Origin: Streptomyces rugosispiralis
GTDB taxonomy: Bacteria > Actinomycetota > Actinomycetes > Streptomycetales > Streptomycetaceae
Length of the DNA: 64,000 nucleotides
Reading direction: 5' to 3'
Assembly: GCF_024505145.1 (NCBI RefSeq)
Contig: NZ_JANIAA010000015.1
Location: 1 to 64,000, forward strand
The position numbers and the translations under genes were made by a program. Positions within the stretch are counted from its first letter, which is position 1, and every line of letters begins with the position of its first letter. The notes beneath the pieces are model-generated. The model saw nothing but the letters and a program-made list of their open reading frames with translations, was not told where the DNA came from and made no database searches. Below are positions 43,458 to 50,511 of this stretch, in pieces.

Positions 43458-44090
43458 ATGCAGCTCACTCTTGTCCTGCCCTGGTGGACCCGGCTGCTCC
43501 GCCGTGCCCGGACGACCGCCTCGGCACCGGCGGTGGAGGCACCGCGAACCGGGCGGCGGCTGCGGGCGCTGCGGCCGGTGGGCGGCCGGGGCGACGGGGA
43601 GCCCGGCCCGACCCTGGACGATCTGTACCGGGCCCGGCGGCTGGACATGATCCGGCTGGCGGTCTTCCTGGTGGACGACCTGCACACCGCCGAGGACGTC
43701 GTCCAGGACGCCTTCGCCGCCGTCTGCCGCCGCCACGGCTCAAAGCTGGACAGCCTCCAGGACGCCCACGCCTATCTGCACACCGCCGTGGTCAACGCCG
43801 CCCGCTCGGTGCTGCGCCGACGGCGTACGGCACGCGCCTACACCCCGCCGTACCAGGGGCCGGGGGCGCCCGTGGACGAGCCGCTGCTGCTCGCTGAGGA
43901 GCACCGCCAGGTCCTCGACGCGCTGGCGCGGCTCACCCCGCGCCAGCGCGAGGTGCTGGTGCTGCGCTACTGGTCGGAGCTGACTGAGGCTCAGATAGCC
44001 GAGGCGCTGGGCGTCTCCCGAGGCACCGTGAAGTCGACCGCGAGCCGTGCGCTCGTCACCCTGGAGAAGCTGCTGGAGGCGGCCCGATGA
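43458..44090 (+). CDS. ECF RNA polymerase sigma factor (SigE-like family)
   Basis: A 210-residue sigma factor. Sigma-70 region 2 lies at about residues 50-120 ('YRARRLDMIRLAVFLVDDLH', 'AEDVVQDAFAAVCRRHG') and region 4 at about 150-205 ('LARLTPRQREVLVLRYWSEL', 'TEAQIAEALGVSRGTVKSTA'). The N-terminal 50 residues, including 'LPWWTRLLRRAR', are outside the normal domain. It overlaps its membrane partner gene by ATGA, which fits an extracytoplasmic-stress sigma/anti-sigma pair. Confidence 0.92.
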   Translation: MQLTLVLPWWTRLLRRARTTASAPAVEAPRTGRRLRALRPVGGRGDGEPGPTLDDLYRARRLDMIRLAVFLVDDLHTAEDVVQDAFAAVCRRHGSKLDSLQDAHAYLHTAVVNAARSVLRRRRTARAYTPPYQGPGAPVDEPLLLAEEHRQVLDALARLTPRQREVLVLRYWSELTEAQIAEALGVSRGTVKSTASRALVTLEKLLEAAR

Positions 44091-44452
44091 GCACTCCCTC
44101 CCCCACCGAGGAACGGCTGCGCGCCGCGCTCGACGCCCGCGCGCGGCTCATCGACGCCCACGATCTGTCCCCGTACCGGCCGCCCACCGGCCCGGCCTGG
44201 GGCAGGCGGCGGATCCGGCGGGTCGTGTCCGCCGTCGCGGTGACATTGGCGGCAGCGGCGGCCGTGGCCTTCCTGCTGCTGTCCGGCTCCCCGGACCGCC
44301 CGCGCCCGGCACCGCCCGCACGGGACCCCCGCACCTCCCCTCCGGCCACCCCAGTCCCGTCCTCGAACCCCGGCCCTCCAACCCGGCCGTCCCCCACCTC
44401 TCCACCCGCGACTCCGCCCCCGACCTCGACCTCCGTCCCCACCCAGCCCTGA
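44087..44452 (+). CDS. Single-pass membrane protein, probable partner of the ECF sigma factor
   Basis: A 121-residue protein. The N-terminal 45 residues are cytoplasmic and charged ('EERLRAALDARARLIDAHDL'), one helix spans about 46-66 ('VVSAVAVTLAAAAAVAFLLL'), and the outside tail is Pro/Ser/Thr-rich. The topology and the ATGA overlap with the sigma gene suggest an anti-sigma role. The classical zinc motif (HxxxCxxC) is absent. The extracellular Pro-rich tail resembles that of the protein at 43020. Confidence 0.75.
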   Translation: MSTPSPTEERLRAALDARARLIDAHDLSPYRPPTGPAWGRRRIRRVVSAVAVTLAAAAAVAFLLLSGSPDRPRPAPPARDPRTSPPATPVPSSNPGPPTRPSPTSPPATPPPTSTSVPTQP

Positions 44453-44517
44453 TCCGGCCCAACGCCGGTGTGGAGGGCGTCAAACGATGGGTGCTCTTCG
44501 CCCTGTGGTGTCGGTGG

Positions 44518-45197
44518 CTACAGAGTCCAGCGGTGGACCCGCCCGTCCGGTGCCGTGTACCTCACGGTCTGCTCGGCGCGGGTGGCCTCGATGGTGAACC
44601 ACTCGCGGCGGGGCCGATTGAGTTCTTGCCACAGCTTGTGGGCGGCCTCGATCGGTTCCCACAGGTTGCGCGGCCCGCTGTGGATGACCATCGGCGGCCC
44701 GTCAGGCATGTCGTCGATGCGCGTCGCCGAGCCGTCGGCTGGGTCGTACAGAGTGGTGACGTGTAGCCCGTTGGCGTTCTTCCCGTAGGTGCGGATGAGG
44801 TCAGGGTCCATGTGGAGCTGGGCGAAGAACGAGAACGTCCAGTCGTCGAGGATGCGGGCCGAGAGGTCGGTGTCCCCACCGGGACCCTCCCGGACGGCGG
44901 GCACCTGTGGGGGTGTCCCCGTGTCACTCTTGAGCGGCATGAACGCGGCGGGCGTGTGCAGGATGTAGCCGACACCGGCGCCGTCTGCGTGTTCTCGTCG
45001 TACCCGACATCGGTCGGCAGGATGCCGCCCGTCGTCGGGACCGGTACGAGGAAGCGGAACGCGAACGGCGACGACCCGTCGCCCTCGCGCAGCTCCGGCA
45101 TGGCCGCGGGGCCGTCGGTGCTCAGCGGCAACCGCAGTTCCGGCACGTCGAGCTCCACGCCGACGGGGCGGCGCTCTTCAATCTGAGTGGTGGGCAT
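44518..45197 (-). pseudogene. Frameshifted gene of unknown function (about 226 codons)
   Basis: Two abutting minus-strand frames read as one protein if a single base is restored near 44983. The first starts at ATG 45197 (good GAGGG ribosome binding site) with 'MPTTQIEERRPVGVELDVPE' and runs to '...VGYDENTQT'. The second continues 'GAGVGYILHTPAAFMPLKSD' and ends with 'APDGRVHRWTL' at 44518. The total length of 680 bp is one base short of whole codons, consistent with a 1-bp deletion or a sequencing error. The C-terminal half loosely recalls the end of FxLD-system methyltransferases; I hold this weakly. Confidence 0.65.
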
Positions 45198-45269
45198 TGC
45201 TTTCCCTCTCTCGATGCATGGAAAGTGCTCGTTCTTCCCCACTCGCGCGGAGCGGGGAGGTGTGCGGCG

Positions 45270-45440
45270 TCACCGACCCTCCTGACGGGCCTGCTCGCGC
45301 TTGTCGATGAGCTGTGCGAACTGAATGGCGTACAGCTCCACCTGGCCGGGAGTGAAGATCAGCACCGATTCCGTGGTCCGGCCATCGGCGTGGTGCAGTT
45401 CGACGCCGATGGCAGCCTGCTGGGCACGGTGGTCGTACAT
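45270..45440 (-). CDS. Small conserved-looking protein of unknown function
   Basis: A 56-residue protein from ATG 45440 ('MYDHRAQQAAIGVELHHADG', 'VLIFTPGQVELYAIQFAQLI', basic tail). A GTG at 45485 would extend it by 15 residues. It lies 72 bp upstream of the frameshifted gene on the same strand and probably belongs to the same unit. No family recognised. Confidence 0.5.
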   Translation of the reverse strand: MYDHRAQQAAIGVELHHADGRTTESVLIFTPGQVELYAIQFAQLIDKREQARQEGR

Positions 45441-45512
45441 CGCATCCCGCTTCAGCGGAGGCGCGTGTGTGACCGACCCCCACACCCCCTCAGCCGCCGG
45501 GGGTCTTCTGCT

Positions 45513-45635
45513 TCATGGCGCTCGCTCCTGGGGTGCACTGCGACCCGCTCGCTGCGGGCCGTCCTGGCCTTTGAGGACACCGCAGCTCGGGTGGCGGTGG
45601 GAGGTGTAGCCGTCGGGGGCGCACACGGGTTTCAC
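45513..45635 (-). CDS. Possible 40-residue peptide
   Basis: A GTG-started frame reads 'VKPVCAPDGYTSHRHPSCGV' and then 'LKGQDGPQRAGRSAPQERAP'. The paired Cys and His residues give it a peptide-like look, but no good ribosome binding site is present. Listed only because it fills the gap between the small protein at 45270 and the divergent XRE regulator. Confidence 0.25.
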   Translation of the reverse strand: MKPVCAPDGYTSHRHPSCGVLKGQDGPQRAGRSAPQERAP

Positions 45636-45714
45636 GCGGCGCAAATGGTGTGCAACGCACTGTAATGGCGACGAGTTTGGCGGAACAATAGGTCCCCATA
45701 GGAGGTGACTTGTT

Positions 45715-47106
45715 GTGGACGGCACACATTCGATCTGGCGCTCAGTCGCCATGCGTGATGCCCTCGTCCGCCGTGACGCCGGGGCGATCGTCCGGTTGGC
45801 CCGGCGCGCGTCCGACATCACGCTGGCCCAACTCGGAGCGGCCGTCGGCTACACCGCCGCCTCGCTGTCCCGAATGGAACGCGGCAAGCAGCCCATGCCC
45901 GATGTACAGCTGTTACGGCAGGTTGCCGAGTATCTGGACATCCCGCCCGACCTGCTGGGACTCGCGCCCCGACACGAGCAGGCGACATCCCGCGGATACG
46001 TCGATGAGCGCCTCTCCGGCACCACTAGGGTGGGCCCGCACGCCCTGTTCGGCGAAGAGGGGGACGACCCAGTGCGACGCCGCAAACTCCTGACCGGTCT
46101 GGCCGGAGCGACCTCCAGTGCGGTCCTGGGGCCCACCCCGGCCGCCGCCCAGTCTCCGGCGCGGCCGATGCTGTCGGGTCTGGAGGACCTGCTACTGCAC
46201 CGGCAGAACAACCCGCTACTCGGCACGGATCCCACCCCGTCCGCGGTCCTCGCGGCGGTCGACGCCTCCCGACGCGACTTCAGCGCCTGCCGCTACGACG
46301 CCCTTGCCCGCGGCCTGCCATCCCGGATCACGCTCGCGCAGGCCCTCGGCGCCGAGGGGCACCCCCGGCAGGCGGCGACCCCGGTCGCCGACCTCTACAC
46401 CGTCGCGACCAGGCTGTGCATCAAGCTCGGCGAGGACGGCCTCGCGGCGGTCACCGCCGACCGGGCCCTGACCGCGGCTCTGAGCGGCGCGGACGCGCTG
46501 ACCATCGCCGAGGCCCATCGCATGGTTTCCAGCGCTTGGCGCCGCCAGGGCCACTACGCCCGCGCCACTGATGTCGCCGTGACCGCAGCCCAGCAACTGG
46601 CCACCGACCGCACCACGGACATGACCGAACGGCTGTCCGTGCAAGGCAACCTGTACGCCACCGCCGCCTACACCGCCGCGAAGCAAGGCGACCGGCACAC
46701 CGCGCAGGCTCTCATCACCGAGGCACAGGCCACCGCCGGCCAACTCGGCCGCGACGAACTGCTGCGCGGCACCGTCTTCGGCCCCAGTCAGGTGCTGCTC
46801 CACCAGATCTCGATCAGCTATCTGCTCGGCGACGCCGGACAAGCCATCGAGCACGCCCGCCGTATCGACACCGCCGCCCTGCCCACCAGCGAACGCCAGG
46901 CCCGCTACTGGATCGATGTCGCTCGCGCCTTCGACCAGTGGGGCAAGCCCGACCGCTGCTACCGCGCGCTGCTGGCCGCGGAGCACGCCGCACCGCAGGA
47001 GGCCCGCCGCGGCTCCGTGCGGACGATGGCCGCCGGGCTGATGCGGCACGACCGTGCCCTTCCCGGCGTACGTGCGTTCGCCCAGCGCGTCGGCGCACTC
47101 GCATGA
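45715..47106 (+). CDS. XRE-family regulator with long TPR-like C-terminus (TTA codon)
   Basis: A 463-residue regulator. The N-terminal XRE HTH (about residues 20-85) includes 'RRASDITLAQLGAAVGYTAA' and 'LSRMERGKQPMPDVQLLRQV'. A Pro/Ala linker and a 300-residue helical TPR-like sensor domain follow ('ALSGADALTIAEAHRMVSSA', 'RQARYWIDVARAFDQWGKPD'). Codon 67 is TTA (45913-45915), so translation should require the bldA tRNA. The GTG at 45715 has a near-perfect AGGAGGTGA ribosome binding site. It is divergent from the small genes at 44518-45440 and may control them. Confidence 0.9.
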   Translation: MDGTHSIWRSVAMRDALVRRDAGAIVRLARRASDITLAQLGAAVGYTAASLSRMERGKQPMPDVQLLRQVAEYLDIPPDLLGLAPRHEQATSRGYVDERLSGTTRVGPHALFGEEGDDPVRRRKLLTGLAGATSSAVLGPTPAAAQSPARPMLSGLEDLLLHRQNNPLLGTDPTPSAVLAAVDASRRDFSACRYDALARGLPSRITLAQALGAEGHPRQAATPVADLYTVATRLCIKLGEDGLAAVTADRALTAALSGADALTIAEAHRMVSSAWRRQGHYARATDVAVTAAQQLATDRTTDMTERLSVQGNLYATAAYTAAKQGDRHTAQALITEAQATAGQLGRDELLRGTVFGPSQVLLHQISISYLLGDAGQAIEHARRIDTAALPTSERQARYWIDVARAFDQWGKPDRCYRALLAAEHAAPQEARRGSVRTMAAGLMRHDRALPGVRAFAQRVGALA

Positions 47107-47214
47107 CGCTGCCAAGCGGCGCCAGGCAAGGTTCAGCGGGGCTCAGGATTCCCCGCACCGGGGGGCGTTCGGCTGCCTGGACGCAACGCCGCCCAACACG
47201 CCCCGAAGCAGTCG

Positions 47215-48045
47215 CTACAGCACCACCGCCCGATACCGGTCGGCGACCTCCGCCAGGACCTCCGCGCCGTCCCGGGCCCATAGATCCGGGTTGAAGATCT
47301 CCACCTCGATCGGGCCGGTGTAGCCCGTCGCGTCGACCCGCTCGCGGAACCAGCGGAAGTCCACCGAGCCGTCGCCGAGCTGGCCCCGGCCCAGCAGGAC
47401 GCCCTCCGGGAGCGGGGTGACCCAGTCGGCGAGCTGGAAGGCGGCGATGCGGCCGCCCGCGCCCGCGCGGGCGATCTGGTCCGCGACCGTGTCGTCCCAC
47501 CAGATGTGGTACGTGTCCACGACCACGCCCACCTGCTCCGCCGGGAAGCGCTCGGCCAGGTCGAGGGCCTGGGCGAGGGTGGAGACCACGCAGCGGTCGG
47601 ACGCGTACATGGGGTGCAGGGGCTCGATGGCCAGGCGGACGCCGTGGTCGGCGGCGTACGGGGCGAGCTCCGCCAGCGCGTCGGCGATGCGCTCGCGGGC
47701 GGCGAAGAGGTCGCGGCCGCCGGGCGGGAGGCCGCCGGAGACCAGGACCAGGGTGTCGGTGCCCAGGGTGGCGGCCTCCTCGATGGCCCGGCGGTTGTCG
47801 GCCAGGGCCGTGGCGCGGGCCTCGGGCTCGCTCGCGGTGAAGAAGCCGCCCCGGCAGAGGCTGGTGACGGTCAGGCCCGCGCCGCGCACCAGCTCGGCGG
47901 CCTCCTCCACGCCGTACTTCTGGACCGGCTCGCGCCACAGGCCCACGCCCGTGACGCCCGCCTTGACGCAGCCCTCCGCCAGTTCGGGCAACGACCACTG
48001 CTTGATCGTTTCCTGGTTGAGGCTCAGCCGGGACAACGCGCTCAT
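47215..48045 (-). CDS. TIM-barrel sugar phosphate isomerase/epimerase
   Basis: A 276-residue AP-endonuclease-2 fold protein with metal-ligand regions 'TGVGLWREPVQKYG', 'GVRLAIEPLHPMYASDRC', 'GVVVDTYHIWWDD' and 'TGYTGPIEVEIFNPDLWARD'. The Glu-Asp-His-Glu metal quartet expected for isomerases, or for beta-eliminases acting on 3-keto sugars, appears intact. It is the last gene of a three-gene unit with a DUF993 aldolase-like gene (ATGA overlap) and a Gfo/Idh/MocA oxidoreductase. The context suggests it acts on a keto-sugar made by the oxidoreductase (inference). Confidence 0.87.
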   Translation of the reverse strand: MSALSRLSLNQETIKQWSLPELAEGCVKAGVTGVGLWREPVQKYGVEEAAELVRGAGLTVTSLCRGGFFTASEPEARATALADNRRAIEEAATLGTDTLVLVSGGLPPGGRDLFAARERIADALAELAPYAADHGVRLAIEPLHPMYASDRCVVSTLAQALDLAERFPAEQVGVVVDTYHIWWDDTVADQIARAGAGGRIAAFQLADWVTPLPEGVLLGRGQLGDGSVDFRWFRERVDATGYTGPIEVEIFNPDLWARDGAEVLAEVADRYRAVVL

Positions 48046-49199
48046 CGGGCCACTCCGTACACGGACAGCAGGTGCTTCATGCGCGATTCGGCCAGCGCCG
48101 GGTCCGGGAACAGGCCCAGCCCGTCGGCCAGTTCGTACGCCCGCGCCAGATGCGGCAGCGAACGGGCCGACTGGAGGCCGCCGACCATCGTGAAGTGCGA
48201 CTGGTGGCCCGCCAGCCAGGCCAGCAGCACCACACCCGTCTTGTAGTAGCGGGTCGGGGCCTGGAAGAGATGGCGGGAGAGTTCCACGGTGGGGTCCAGC
48301 AGGGCGCGGAAGGCCCCCACGTCGCCGGTGTCGAGCCGGCGCACGGCCTCCGCCGCCAGCGGGCCCAGCGGGTCGAAGATGCCGAGCAGGGCGTGGCTGA
48401 AACCCCGGTCGTCGCCCGCGATCAGCTCGGGGTAGTTGAAGTCGTCGCCGGTGTAGCAGCGCACCCCGTCCGGCAGCTTGCGCCGCAGGTCGATCTCGCG
48501 CTGGGCGTCGAGCAGGGAGACCTTGATGCCGTCGACCTTGTCGGGGTGGGCGGCGATCACGTCGAGGAAGGTTTCGGTGGCGGCGTCCAGGTCGGCGCTG
48601 CCCCAGTAGCCCTCCAAGGCCGGGTCGAACATCGGGCCCAGCCAGTGCAGGACGACCGGTTCGGTGGTCTGCCGCAGCAGATGGGCGTAGACGTCGAGGT
48701 AGTCCTCCGGGCCCTTGGCGGCGGCGCACAGGGCGCGCGAGGCCATCAGGATCGCCTGGGCGCCGGACTCCTCGCAGACGGCCAGCTGTTCCTCGTACGC
48801 GGTCCGCACCTCGGCCACCGTGCGGTCGCCGGGGGCCAGCTGGTCGGTGCCGACGCCGCAGGCGATCCGGCCGCCGACCGCCTTCGCCTCGGCCGCCGAG
48901 CGGCGGATCAGCTCGGCGGCGGCCGCCCAGTCCAGGCCCATACCGCGCTGGGCGGTGTCCATGGCCTCGGCCACGCCCAGCCCGTGGGACCACAGGTGGC
49001 GGCGGAAGGCCAGGGTGGCGTCCCAGTCGACGGCGGCCGGGCCGTCGGGGGTCACATCGGCGTACGGGTCGGCCACCACATGGGCGGCCGAGAAGACGAC
49101 GCGGGAGGTGAAGGGGGTCCCGGGGGCCGGCGACAGCGGCTCGGCGCGGGGTTCGTAGGCGCGGGTCGTACCGTCCGGCGCGGGAAGGTGGATGGTCAC
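48042..49199 (-). CDS. DUF993 family protein (dihydrodipicolinate synthase-like fold)
   Basis: A 385-residue DUF993 protein. The barrel-like sequence has 'SRVVFSAAHVVADPYADVTP', 'TEPVVLHWLGPMFDPALEGY', 'VDGIKVSLLDAQREIDLRRK' (the Lys is a candidate Schiff-base residue) and 'CYTGDDFNYPELIAGDD'. The family is related to DapA/N-acetylneuraminate lyase aldolases but has no established reaction. Conserved pairing with Gfo/Idh and TIM-barrel genes implies sugar-derived keto-acid cleavage. The GTG start at 49199 follows a small tandem duplication of the preceding gene's 3' end. Confidence 0.88.
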   Translation of the reverse strand: MTIHLPAPDGTTRAYEPRAEPLSPAPGTPFTSRVVFSAAHVVADPYADVTPDGPAAVDWDATLAFRRHLWSHGLGVAEAMDTAQRGMGLDWAAAAELIRRSAAEAKAVGGRIACGVGTDQLAPGDRTVAEVRTAYEEQLAVCEESGAQAILMASRALCAAAKGPEDYLDVYAHLLRQTTEPVVLHWLGPMFDPALEGYWGSADLDAATETFLDVIAAHPDKVDGIKVSLLDAQREIDLRRKLPDGVRCYTGDDFNYPELIAGDDRGFSHALLGIFDPLGPLAAEAVRRLDTGDVGAFRALLDPTVELSRHLFQAPTRYYKTGVVLLAWLAGHQSHFTMVGGLQSARSLPHLARAYELADGLGLFPDPALAESRMKHLLSVYGVAR

Positions 49200-49270
49200 A
49201 GACTCAGCTCCGGTACGTCCAGGCGGCGGATGGTCGTCACAGGCTCAGCTCCGGTACGTCAAGACGCCGG
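49197..49270. repeat. Imperfect 33-bp tandem repeat at the oxidoreductase/DUF993 junction
   Basis: Copies at 49197-49229 and 49238-49270 (period 41 bp) both encode, on the minus strand, the oxidoreductase C-terminus RLDVPELSL followed by a stop. The extra copy forms a 14-codon GTG-started frame (49196-49240) overlapping the stop of the first gene by GTGA and the start of DUF993. Confidence 0.85.
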
Positions 49271-50397
49271 CCCTCCGCCGACGACTTCAGGCCCAGCTCG
49301 GCGAGCTGGACACCGCGCGCACCGGCCAGCAGATCCCAGCGCCAGGGCTCGTCGAGCGCGACATGGCGCAGGAAGAGCTCCCACTGCGCCTTGAAGCCAT
49401 TGTCGAACTCCTCGTTGTCCGGCACCTGCTGCCACTGGTCGCGGAACGCCTCGGTGGCAGGCAGATCGGGGTTCCAGACCGGCTTGGGGGTGTGCGAGCG
49501 GTGCTGGACGCGGCAGTTGCGCAGGCCCGCGACGGCCGAGCCCTCGGTGCCGTCGACCTGGAACTCCACCAGTTCGTCGCGGTTGACCCGGACCGCCCAG
49601 GAGGAGTTGATCTGCGCGATGACGCCGCCCTCGAGCTGGAAGACGCCGTAGGCCGAGTCGTCGGCGGTGGCCTCGTACGGCTTGCCGCGCTCGTCCCAGC
49701 GGGTCGGGATGTGGGTGGCGGCCTGGGCCTGGACGGTGCGCACGGGGCCGAACAGCTCGTGCAGCACGTACTCCCAGTGCGGGAACATGTCGGAGACGAT
49801 GCCGCCGCCGTCCTCGGTGCGGTAGTTCCAGGAGGGCCGCTGGGCGACCTGCCAGTCGCCCTCGAAGACCCAGTAGCCGAACTCCCCGCGCACGGAGAGG
49901 ATTCTGCCGAAGAAGCCGCCGTCGATGAGGCGCTTCAGCTTCAGCAGCCCCGGCAGGAAGATCTTGTCCTGGACGACCCCGTGCTTGACGCCGGCCGCCT
50001 CGGCGAGCCGGGCCAGCTCCAGGGCGCCCTCCAGACCGGTGGCGGTCGGCTTCTCGGTGTAGATGTGCTTGCCCGCCGCGATGGCCTTCTTGATGGCCTC
50101 CACACGGGCGGCGGTGACCTGCGCGTCGAAGTAGATGTCGACGCCGTCGTCGGCCAGGACCGCGTCCAGGTCGGTCGAGACGTCCGCGACCGGGTCGAGG
50201 CCGTGGTGCTCGGCGATCTCCTTGAGCGCGTGCTCCCGGCGGCCGACGAGCAGCGGCTCCGGCCAGAGCACGGTGCCGCCGCCGAGGTCCAGGCCGCCCT
50301 GTTCGCGAAGGGCGAGGAGAGAGCGGACGAGGTGCTGGCGGTAGCCCATCCGGCCGGTCACACCGTTCATGGCGATCCGCACTGTCTTGCGTGTCAC
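49237..50397 (-). CDS. Gfo/Idh/MocA family oxidoreductase
   Basis: A 386-residue NAD(P)-dependent dehydrogenase-like protein. The N-terminus 'KTVRIAMNGVTGRMGYRQHL' carries a slightly unusual Rossmann motif (NGVTGRMG); later come 'KHIYTEKPTATGLEGALELA' with the catalytic Lys, 'EDGGGIVSDMFPHWEYVLHE' and 'ALDEPWRWDLLAGARGVQLA'. GTG 50397 is chosen for GAGGAG 10 nt upstream. It is the first gene of the unit with DUF993 and the TIM-barrel protein. A TAAGCGCTT motif lies 31 bp before the start, so it probably answers to the LacI regulator at 59477. Confidence 0.88.
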   Translation of the reverse strand: MTRKTVRIAMNGVTGRMGYRQHLVRSLLALREQGGLDLGGGTVLWPEPLLVGRREHALKEIAEHHGLDPVADVSTDLDAVLADDGVDIYFDAQVTAARVEAIKKAIAAGKHIYTEKPTATGLEGALELARLAEAAGVKHGVVQDKIFLPGLLKLKRLIDGGFFGRILSVRGEFGYWVFEGDWQVAQRPSWNYRTEDGGGIVSDMFPHWEYVLHELFGPVRTVQAQAATHIPTRWDERGKPYEATADDSAYGVFQLEGGVIAQINSSWAVRVNRDELVEFQVDGTEGSAVAGLRNCRVQHRSHTPKPVWNPDLPATEAFRDQWQQVPDNEEFDNGFKAQWELFLRHVALDEPWRWDLLAGARGVQLAELGLKSSAEGRRLDVPELSL

Positions 50398-50424
50398 GTG
50401 GGTTCTTCTCCTCACCGCGAGTGA

Positions 50425-50440
50425 TAGTAAGCGCTTTCTA
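50425..50440 (-). promoter_or_regulatory. LacI-type operator 1 of the 47-60 kb regulon
   Basis: TAGTAAGCGCTTTCTA contains the palindromic core AAGCGCTT (50429-50436), 31 bp upstream of the oxidoreductase start. The same core TAAGCGCTY recurs at 56090 and 59208, each just upstream of a gene start. Confidence 0.7.
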
Positions 50441-50511
50441 AGGTCCACGCTAACCGCCCCGCCCCGCCTCTGTACAGAGGACCGAACACGGGGGCGGGGC
50501 CGGTCAGCGCT

